Positions 21,976 to 33,500 of a DNA stretch of 64,000 nucleotides are shown one piece after another. The translations under genes and the position numbers were made by a program. Below the pieces are notes generated by a model, which did not search any database, had not been told where the DNA came from, and was given only the letters and a program-made list of their open reading frames with translations. Location: NCBI GenBank assembly GCA_037039925.1, contig JAXRKP010000063.1, positions 137,001 through 201,000 of the forward strand, written 5' to 3'. Numbering within the stretch: the stretch's first letter is position 1; every line of letters starts with the position of its first letter. This stretch comes from Doris montereyensis. Lineage: Eukaryota > Mollusca > Gastropoda > Nudibranchia > Dorididae.

Positions 21976-24315
21976 CTGAATTTAAAGAAAGGAGAAAATG
22001 TAAATCAAAACAAACAAAAACACAAGAAAAGCATGAGATTCTTTAAAAGCTAGAAGCATTTGATGTTAAAAAGATAGAACTGAACAAAACTTCAAATTAC
22101 AGTCAGTATCAGAGTATCACTGTAACAGAGCTGCTTGGAACAGGAAACGTCTTACACTACAGAAGGGACATCGTCAATCTTCACTATCTCCACCCTTTGC
22201 CTTTAGTGTAATATTCCTCTAACAACTAGTGAGTGGTCCTTCTTTACAGCAAGAATAGTGAAATTTGCTCCTAAACAGCAATGCTATGTTAAATAGTTAA
22301 TGTAATGACACAAGATAATATGAAAGCCCCATAGGAACAAAGACAAGACAAACACAAGGAATAGACAGAAAAAAATCCAGGCCACCATGGGGATCGAACC
22401 CGCGACCTCTGCGTCGGCACCCATCGCCTCGCCATGAAAAGAAAGCGTGCTACCAATTGAGCTAACTATGCTCACTGAAAGGGACATGCCCCTTGCCTCA
22501 CTGCTTGTCTTTATGTTAAATAGGTAAATTGCCATTACCAAAACCCCTGAGATCGTTTTAGTTATGGATGTGAGCACAAATCAAATAAATTGTTTTAAAA
22601 CATTTAAGAAAAAAACATCTATTGTTCAAAACTTAACAATTGCAATATGAACCGGGTGAAAGAGTTTTTAAATTGTCCCATGAATAGCTAATAAAATAAT
22701 TAAAGTATCTATATATACAATTATGGGTTGGTCGATCTTTGTTCGTCAAAGGCTCTGTTGATAGCTTACTAAGAGTAACCATATTTTGCATGTATACTTT
22801 ATTTCATCCCAAGAGTAACCATATTTTGAATATATACTTTATTTCATCCCAAGAGTAACCATATTTTGCATGTATACTTTATTTCATCCTAAGAGTAACC
22901 ATATTTTGCATGTATACTTTATTTCATCCCAAGAGTAACCATATTTTGCATGTATACTTTATTTCATCCCAAGAGTAACCATATTTTGCATGTATACTTT
23001 ATTTCATCCCAAGAGTAACCATATTTTGCATGTATACTTTATTTCATCCCAAGAGTAACCATATTTTGCATGTATACTTTATTTCATCCCAAGAGTAACC
23101 ATATTTTGCATGTATACTTTATTTCATCCCAAGAGTAACCCTATTTTGCATGTATACTTTATTTCATCCCAAGAGTAACCATATTTTGCATATTTTGCAT
23201 GTATACTTTATTTCATCCCACAATAGTTTTTGTTTGAGAAAACGTTCTGCCAAAAGTGATGTTGAATTAGTGTTAACTTCATTATTTCCCGTCTTTGTGA
23301 GTATCGTTTTCCTTCAGCTAGCCCACCATTTTGAACAAATTATATCGGGTAATTAAAAAATTAAAAGAGTACCTTCATGCCTACCTATGTAACCTCAGAA
23401 TTGAATACTAACCCGATCTAATAATCGTACTTGGTACCACCCAGGGTGTAATATGCTTGAACGTAATAAAACACTAAGAAATTACCATGAAATTAAGAAA
23501 GCCAGTTTACCATGAAATTAAGAAAGCCAGTTTACATTGAAATTAAGAAAGCCAGTTTACCATGAAATTAAGAAAGCCAGTTTACATTGAAATTAAGAAA
23601 GCCAGTTTACCATGAAATTAAGAAAGCCAGTTTACATTGAAATTAAGAAAGCCAGTTTACCTTGAAATTAAGAAAGCCAGTTTACCTTGAAATTAAGAAA
23701 GCCAGTTTACCTTGAAATTAAGAAAGCCAGTTTACCATGAAATTAAGAAAGCCAGTTTACCTTGAAATTAAGAAAGCCAGTTTACCATGAAATTAAGAAA
23801 GCCAGTTTACATTGAAATTAAGAAAGCCAGTTTACCATGAAATTAAGAAAGCCAGTTTACCTTGAAATTAAGAAAGCCGGTTTACCATGAAATTAAGAAA
23901 GCCGGTTTACCTGGAAATTAAGAAAGCCGGTTTACCTGAAATTAAGAAAGCCGATTTTGAGTATACACTCCATGTGGTCAGCACCTTCCGCCATGCGTAA
24001 ATCTCCTAGAGAATCTCCCAGTAACAGAATGTTCTCCCGATGTCTAATGTTGTGAAAATAATCAGTCGAATGAATTGAACTCTCATTTTTGTTAAAGGTG
24101 TGAATTATTTCTTCTCCAACAAAACCCACCATTTTACCCTGCAGAGGAAAGGATTTGTACAGGGTAAGGCAATGTATGACTTGAATGGATTTTCACCTTT
24201 AAAAAAAAAGTCAACGAAAAGAAAAACAGACAACAAAAAGTAACTAAACAAATGTGAAATCAATGGCCATGAAATATCAGAAGCAGCAGTAGTAGTAGTA
24301 GTAATAATAGGAGTA

Positions 24316-24393
<78 letters not shown>

Positions 24394-24439
24394 CTAATAA
24401 TAATAATAAAAAATAATAATACTAATAATAATAACAATA

Positions 24440-24513
<74 letters not shown>

Positions 24514-27500
24514 TTCAGTGTGGAAAATAAAGGCAAACTACCATATGAGGCTGTAAGACTAAACATTTGAATTCCATTGTGGATTACCCTGTGTTCAACA
24601 CTAGGTACAAGTACAAGTAGTTACTTTTTCTTTACAAAGGCAAATAAACAAGGAGGCAAAGGGAAAGTACACATTTAGGCAAAGGGAGTAAACAGTGAGG
24701 TAAGGTAAGGTACACAGTTAGGCAAAGGGAGGTAAACAATGAGTTAAAGGGAAGGTACACAGTTAGGCAAAGGGGAGGTAAACAGTGATTCAAGGGAAGA
24801 TAAACAATGAGTGATTCAAGGGGAAGGTAAACAGTGATTCAAGGGGAGGTAAACAGTGAGGCAAGGATAAGGTAAACAGTGATTCAAGGGAAGATAAACA
24901 GTGAGGAGGATTAAACAGTGATTCAAGGGAAGGTAAACAGTGATTGATAAACAAAGGGGAAGGTAAACAGTGATTCAAGGGGAAGATAAACAGTGAGGCA
25001 AGGATAAGGTAAACAGTGATTCAAGGGAAGGTAAACAGTGAGGCAAGGGGAAGGTAAACAGTGATTCAAGGGGAAGGTAAACAGTGATTCAAGGGGAAGG
25101 TAAACAGTGATTCAAGGGAAGATAAACAGTGATTCAAGGGGAAGGTAAACAGTGATTCAAAGGGAAGATAAACAGTGATTCAAGGGGAAGATAAACAGTG
25201 ATTCAAGGGGAAGGTAAACAGTGAGGGAATATAAACAGTGATTCAAGGGGAAGGTAAACAGTGATTCAAGGGAGGTAAACAAGGATAAGGTAAATTCAGA
25301 TTGAGGTAAACAGTCAAGGGGAAGGTAAACAGTGATTCAAGGCAGTGATTCAAGGGAAGGTAAACAGTGATTTCAAGGGGAAGGTAAACAGTGATTCAAG
25401 GGAAGATAAACAGTGATTCAAGGGGAGGTAAACAGTGATTCAAGGGGGAAGATAAACAGTGATTCAAGGTAAACAGTGATTCAAGGGGAAGATAAACAGT
25501 GATTCAAGGGGAAGATAAACAGTGATTCAAGGGAAGATAAACAGTGATTCAAGGATAAGGTAAACAGTGATTCAAGGGGAAAGGTAAACAGTGATTCAAG
25601 GATAAGGTAAACAGTGATTCAAGGGGAAAGTAAACAGTGATTCAAGGATAAGGTAAACAGTGATTCAAGGGGAAGGTGAAAGGGAAGGTAAACAGTGAGA
25701 AGGTACACAGTTAGGGGAGGTAAACAGTGAGGTAAAGGAAGGTACACAGTTAGGCAAAGGGGAGGTAAACAGTGAGGTAAAGGGAAGGTACACAGTTAGG
25801 CAAAGGAGATAAACAGTGAGGTAAAGGGAAGGTACACAGTTAGGCAAAGGGGAGGTAAACAGTGAGGTAAAGGAAGGTACACAGTTAGGCAAAGGGGAGA
25901 TAAACAGTGATTCAAGGGAAGGTAAACAATGATTCAAGGGGAATGTAAACAGTGAGGCAAAGATAAGGTAAACAGTGAGGCAAGGGAAAGGAAACAGCGA
26001 GGCAGGGGGAAAGGTAAACAGTGAGGCAAAGGGAAAGGTAAACAGTGAGGCAAAGGGAAAGGTAAACAAATAGGCAAAGGGAAGGTAAAAATGAGGCAAA
26101 GGGAAAGGTAAACAGTGAGGCAAAGGGAAATGTAAACAGTAAGCCCGAAGGAAAAAACAATGTAGCAAGGGGAGGTGAACAGTGAGGCAAGGGGAAGGTA
26201 AACAGTGAGGCGAGGAGGAAGGTAAACAGTTAGGCAAGGGGGAGGTAAAAACAGTGAGGCAAAAGGAGGAAGATAAACAGTGAGGCAAGGGGAAGGTAAA
26301 CAGTGAGGCAAGGGGGAGATAAACAGTGAGGCAAGGAGGAAGATAAACAGTGAGGCAAGGGGAAGGTAAACAGTGAGGCAAGGGGAAAGGTAAACAGTGG
26401 AGTAAGGGGAAAGGTAAACAGTGAGACAAGGGAAAGGTAAACAGTGAGACAAGGAAAATGTAAACAGTGAGACAAGGGAAAGGTAAACAGTGAGACAAAG
26501 GGAAAATGTAAACAGTGAGACAAGGGAAAGGTAAACAGTGAGGCAAGGAAAATGTAAACAGTGAGGCAAAGGAAAATGTAAACAGTGAGGCAAAGGAAAA
26601 TGTAAACAGTGAGGCAAAGGAAACGTAAACAGCGAGACAAGGAAAATGTAAACAGTGAGGCAAAGGGAAGGTAAACAGCGAGACAAGGGAAAATGTAAAC
26701 AGTGAGGCAAAGGAAATGTAAACAGTGAGGCAAGGGAAAATGTAAAAAGTGAGGCAAAGGGAAATGTAAACAATGAGGCAAAGGAAACGTAAACAGCGAG
26801 ACAAGGGAAAATGTAAACAGTGAGGCAAAGGCAAGGTAAACAGCGAGACAAGGGAAAATGTAAACAGTGAGGCAAAGGAAAGGTAAACAGCGAGACAAGG
26901 GAAAATGTAAACAGTGAGGCAAAGGAAAGGTAAACAGCGAGACAAGGGAAAATGTAAACAGTGAGGCAAAGATCTTATTCATCATGTTTGACACGCCCTT
27001 CGTCTCACTGCTTGTCTTTATGCAAATGGGCAGCTAGGTCCGTGTGGAAAGATATGGCCTCAAACCTTTCGTTATCTCCACTTCAGATTACCCTATGCTC
27101 AACATTAACCCTTTGATTGCTATCCTATTTGTCCCTATTTACATCTCAAATGCTAAGGCTTTTTGAGAATCCTATGAAAAATGGTGCTTTTAGAAGAAAA
27201 CAAATCTAGCTCTCAAACGACACATCACAAGGTAATGAAATTTTCAGGCTAGTTAGGAATATGGACAGGCTAAATATTTGCTTGACAGATTAATCGTTTA
27301 GCATCGTCCAAACCCACTCTTGGTCAGACCTCTCTCTGTCATGCCCACTTCCCCCTCTCTGTTCCTCTTCGTCACCATGATCCGTAGGCCTAGGACTAAC
27401 ATCACGATCGTCTAAATCTAAATGTAGATGTAGTTCAGGCCTATCAGCTTCAGAAATCGAGCTAGAATCATCACTCCCGGGCATAAACTCATCACCAGAG

Positions 27501-30500
27501 TCAATATCAGGTCTATATGTATAAGCCTCTTCATCATCATTCAACAAGAAAAATCGTCAAAAATCGCAGTTCAAAAGATTTTTTAAAATTTTACGTAGTC
27601 GAATAAAGCGCTGTAAGCAAAGGGGAGCTACTCCTGAATTACTACAGGCACTGAAAATAAAGAATTCGCCTTTTAAATAGTCCTTATTAGGAATTCGCCT
27701 TTTGGCGAACGTCGCATTTGAAACTCATACCGGAAATTCACCTTTCGACCAATATAGCAACCAAAGGGTTAAGTACGGATAATTTACTTTTTTTTTTTAA
27801 TGTTTAACATTGGCATGCTCTACGAAAATTGCCAACAAACGCATGTCGTATCGTAAATGAAGACGGTTCACCTACCAGTTCATCGAAATGGAGAAAGTTG
27901 GAAACTAATTTCATGTTCTTGTCGTAAAACTTTGCCTGCTGCTCTATGGTTATCCTGATCACATCCCCAAGGCCGGCAGAGAAAATGAGTATCGGGATGT
28001 CGAGCTGATGAAGTCGGTCAAAAAGCCAGACACAACCATTCCTGGAAAGCAAAATAATCAACAGAGATTAAAACAGTGAACAGTGACCTACTAGGTACTA
28101 GCTTTAGTGTAACTAAAGAATATTTTGTTATTTTCCTCAAAATGGATGCTATATGTTGGAAGATTCACACGGCTTCTTTTGCAATTTTCATTATGAGCTT
28201 GAAAAGCTATCATCCGTTTGTTCTTTTCCACCCCATCTAAGTCTATGAAATCTGTATTCAATTTCAATTCAATTGTTTCACTCATGAAGAAATCTGTTTT
28301 CAATTTCACTTCAATCATTTCACTGAAGTGAACAGGAAAATCATTGTTGATATACAACATAACAAATGAGTTACTGAAGATTATAGGCAAAATATGACAA
28401 TAAGTGACAACTCCACTAATAAAGACAGAACAAACACGTGACGTTTCGGGTATAACCCTTCGTCAGACAACAAACAAGAAATATCTAGAATCTAGATCTA
28501 AGTAATACCTCCGGCATCACACAATGTGACGTCAGAAGAAAAACATAAAGGAGAAAGAAAGAAAGAAAAGACAGTGATGTTAAGAAACGTAGCAGAGGGG
28601 GTGTGAAGAATGAGCGAGAGTGGAAGGTTCAGATCTAAAATGAAATAAAAATATGAAAATAAGTAAGCAATAAAAGGTGAGAAGGAGATAGAGAGAAGGA
28701 GAGAAACAGAGAGAGAGAGAGAGAAAGAAAAAGAAAGAAAAAAGTCAGGGAAGAAAGAAAGGGAGAGAAAGACGTGTGAGTATGGGAAACAAGAAACGAA
28801 AAAATAGGATAAATATAAGACTAGATCTATATCTCACTGGGTCTAGAAAGAAGAAATCATAGAGAGGAAGTATCAATCAAGGCAAAAATTTACACTGAAG
28901 GTGCGAAATGTATATAAATTACAAATTTATCGATGCAATAAGGGAAGAGAGTAAACAACTTCTCTGAAATTTCAAAAATGCCAGTTAGGACTAGCTGATG
29001 CTATCCAAGTTATCGAAGTCTCAAGTATTTACTCCTTGGTGATAAAATAGGGTCTACTCCGTAATGGTAAGAAACCGTGCGCAAAGTTGCTTCCGGTAAA
29101 TGGTGAACGTATAAAAAAAAAAAAATTTAATTAAAATTTTTTTTTATTTTTTAAATGTGCAAAGTTGCCTACCATTGAGTACGCTACCATAGATGGGCAC
29201 CCGGGGTGTGAACTGCCAGAGAGACCCAACTTTTCCCGGGATAGGAAGGGGTGGGGGGAGGGGGGCAGGCGAGGTTAGGGTGGGATAGTTTCGTGGGGGG
29301 TGGTGGGGGGGGGGCCGCGGATGGGGTAGGGTAGAGGATGGTGAAGGGTCAGGGATAGTAATGCGTGTGCCCGACTATGGGAGTTACTCCAGAGAAAATT
29401 ATACAAGTTGGTGTAAGACGTTCATACCGTCAGGGTTGATTGTGCCCAATCTTACTATAAGCCGGAGGTTATGTTGAAGGTTAGTATCCTTGTGGCAGAC
29501 TGACCGTAATTTTGCCCTGGAATGCACAACGATTTCCGATAGGGAGATCTTTGTAAGCTCACACTCAGCCAACAGTGCATGTCCTTGAGTCCACCTGTGT
29601 AAAAAAAAACATGCATGTCTCATGACGGTCTTATGTTAAAGCAGTGACTCATTAAATCATGCAAACCCACATACTGTACCCTACATTTCTGTTACGTTTC
29701 TCTAAAATAGTCATACACTTCTCTGTCGTACTTGACATTTTCACAAGTAATTCAACACATAAAAAAACCCAAGTTATAACAAAATCCTTTTACGTCTTAT
29801 CTGAAGAGGAAAAAAAAAAAGAAAAAAAAAGAGAAAGAATACCAGCAACAACAAAACACACCCCAAACCAAACAAATTATTTTTAAAAAACAACAAAAAA
29901 GATAACTTAATCATCAACAAACCATTCAATCATTTTGGGGATTTTTTTCCACCGACGTGCTGACATCAAATTCAATGGGAAGATATATATCTTTTAGTCT
30001 TTTCGCCTTGCACATTGAATGGAAGAAAAAAACCATAGACAATGTCAGCTTTATTAGAATGATGATAAACTTTGTTCACGTAAAATGTAATAAGAGAATC
30101 TTGTCAACAATGACTGACATTAACCAGGAGGTGTTTTGCCCCTATGGGTAGTGTTGCCAGTTTTTAATCATGACAACGCTGGTTAAAATCCTGAGCTGAA
30201 CAAGGCTTACTTCATAATATTGCATTTTAAAGAAAAATATGTCAATTTCCTTTCCTCATCTGTAAGCAAGTAAAGTCCATTCAAGGGCGCCAAGGCCAAT
30301 AGAGCCAGAGCTTACCAGTGGAACAGGTGATGATAATCGCTTCCTGGTCAGGACGCTAATCTGAAGCAGGTTTTTATTCCTAAGCTAGTGCTTGTACCCA
30401 TTTGCACCTTGGTCGAGTGGGGAAAATGAGTGTTAAGTGTCGTTATCAAGGAATACAATGTCGAACCTATCTTTTGGTAGGATTCGAACCCAGGACCTCT

Positions 30501-33500
30501 TGATCCCAAGTTTGGCAGCCTCACCACTGCTACAGACGCCACTTCCTCATCTGACTCAAGTGTAAATAACTACTGTAGATAAAGAAGATATGAAGCGCGT
30601 AACGGGCAGCCGTATAGTATGTTGTTCCCCAGAGAGTTGAGACCACACACTACTTTATTATTATTTACATATTTAAATATTGTTTGAGGGCTTGCAATCT
30701 AAACATCATAGCTAAAGAGGCAACTCGGAGCTGTCATACAAATCTCCAATCACTGCGTATTAAATGCGGAGCTCTCTTTCTGTCTATGTGTGCTTTCTCT
30801 CTCACTCTCTCTCTTGTAAGGAGTTTGACTACCAATTAAAAATACATATATACTTTTAAATTGTTGAGAAAAGGGGAGAGATTGTTAAGCATTTCAACTG
30901 CAACTCACCTTCTTCTTGAAGGAATCTGGCATGAATTGACTCTCTTCTACAACACCTGTAAAGAAAGTGACAAACCATTCAATGTTTTGACTTTTGTCTG
31001 GGGCTTTCACTGAGCGGAGTATCTCTGCTTTCACGGAGCAGAGAGGTATTAGTGATGAGTACAATGCTGTCACATGATTTCAAAATTCATTCAGTATTGT
31101 TTTAATTTCCTTTTTAAGATTTAAATCATTGAAATTGCCCTTTGGTAAATGATTGAAATTGCCCTTTGAATACAGAGTGGTAAATGATTTAAATTGCGGG
31201 TTACTATAACGCCATACAATCAAATATCTGTGCCTATAAAAAGAAATATCCAGAGGAATTTTTATCTTCACATACAAGCAGTCTTCCCATTTCTATTAGG
31301 TTTATTTTTAATGATGGAGATGATACAAATCCAAATATAAGATTCTTTTTTAAGCAAAAGACTAGACCAAAATAGATGTTGATTTGGATTCTAATGAACC
31401 CAAAGATGAAAACAAATGATACAAACAATCTAAAATGATATGAGCAGGCCTTTTGGATCCAAAATTTCACACACACACACATTGACCCACGAAAAGGGGC
31501 TTGGCAAAGAACTGTCATGTAAAAAGCCGTATGACACTTGATCTTCCATAACCTTGAAAATAATTATGTCGACTATGTCTCACATTGGAAAAAAAAAAGG
31601 TGGAAGTGCTCACATGTAAAGTTTTTATGCTTGGTTGGACATAGCTGCCAATCTTTTCAAATTGAAAAACATGCAAACTAATTCTAACCTGTATGACACT
31701 CCATAATATTCCAGAAAACATTGACAATTAACCAAATAATCCTACAATGTTTAAAGAATTCAGTGTGTGGAAGGAAAGTCTGCCGATAGCTTTGCTGGTC
31801 TTTTCGGTGAAGCGTGACGTTAGTTTTATTAACTCAGAATGGTGTCTTCAAACTTTCACACAAATCTTTCAGAGTCTGCAATGGACTTTGGGTTTCTTTA
31901 AACAAAAATTACTGTTAACCCAGATATACATACTTTTCAAGGTAAATACAAACTCAAAACTAAGAAAATATAAGTCTACTAAAAACGTTTTTTTGACACA
32001 CTGGTTGGCAGCTATCAACAGATAAATAAAACAATTTTTTCTTCGATGCACTGAATTCTTTAGATATTAAAAGGATTATTTTTTATTCACAGAACTACAC
32101 AGGAACAAAAACTTTCACTTACTATGAGTTGTGCTACAAATTTGACCATTCTCTGAGTGTTTAGAGAGCGTACGATCAAAGTCTGCAATTATCTGAGAAA
32201 ACATGAAAGGAAAAGAACGTAAATACTAGCACCTGTCTGAAGTTTAGTTTTAATCTGAACTTAGGAAAGGTCAGCTTGGGTCGTTTTAAAGATATAGTTA
32301 TTATACCCTTTTCAAAAGAAATTTAAAAGAAAAGATCTTTTTAAACAAACACAAAACACTCTACCCAAGATAGGTGGGGGTGATCCCGCACAGTCGTTCT
32401 GGCTTTCTTTACATTGATATTCTAATTTTCCAGACTGACAACTTGTCCCATGTTGGATATGGTAACTCTCACCAGGTACCAAACTGAGACTTTTGCTGAT
32501 CATAGTGCATTGTATACAAAATATAAATAACATGGAGGAATGCAAAATATTTTTTAAAATTTATCTAAACTAAATATACTGCGAGAATGGGAAAGAAAGT
32601 GAAAAATGGAGTTCCATCCAGATAAATGTCAGGTACTAAAAATATGCAACAAAGTGAAAAATAGTCAACTCAGACTAGAGCTAGAGCAGGAATAGGCCTC
32701 CTAATGCATAAAAGGCAAGAAAAGCTACTAGAAAGTTGGAAATTTATAAGCCCACGGTTATTAGAGGTAAATATTATACCAAAAGGGAAGAGAAATTAAA
32801 TTATTAATAGCTTATGGACCAAATGAAGACGACACTAAAGAAGAAAAATATCTTCGAAAACGATTTACAAATAGCTGCAGAGAATCTTAAACCCAAACAG
32901 GAACTAATGGTTTTAGGAGATTTAAACACTAGAGTAGGCAACAATGTAGAAACGTCAGGGGGAGTAATAGGTAAAGAAGGAGAGATAACAAATTCTCCAA
33001 ATGGAGAGAGACTTATAGATTTTTGCCTAAAAGAATAGCATGAAAACAAAGTGACTGCAACCCACACCAACTTTTTTTATTATCAAACCTGCATAAAAAT
33101 AAAAGTGGCCATGTTTTTTTTATGAATAATGAATTTCCTTCACAAAAGTTAATGAAACGTTTTTGTATCATTCCAAATTCTCAATGAATCAAAATCTTTC
33201 CTGTCTTTCTGCTAGACTTCAAATTAACCGGAGGTGATTGTATTTATAAAGATCTCAGCATAGCATAAGATTTTCAGGTAACCATCGCACTCTTTTATTG
33301 ATTCCTTTGCTAATGGTGAGAAATGTATGTAGACACCAATTCCTCTTTCTTCACAAAGGAATTCTAGATAAATGCCTCCTGAAAGGAAAAGTTTGACTAT
33401 TCAAACTAAAAATATGTTTTAAAATCCTTGTTTTCTACCTGTAGTTTATGATGTGCATCTTTGGACATTGTGTGGATGGCCTTCTCAACAAACTCTGGGT

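Noticed and set aside
22383..22475. Functional tRNA gene
   Set aside because: Boxes A and B are good, but the acceptor and anticodon arms do not pair properly, the spacing is too long, and SINE-like sequence lies beside it.
23484..23952. CRISPR-like or centromeric satellite
   Set aside because: The 25-bp units have no spacers and clearly derive from the neighbouring exon end.
24640..26994. Minus-strand open frames up to 434 codons (HCLPFPLPHCL-like repeats)
   Set aside because: All three minus frames are open over the same polypurine minisatellite and encode the same unit in different registers; no start context, domain or splice context.
29399..29504. Extension of the NT5C3-like exon to the stop at 29399
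   Set aside because: Beyond the GTCAGT donor the residues do not match the family, while the next exon continues the family alignment in phase.
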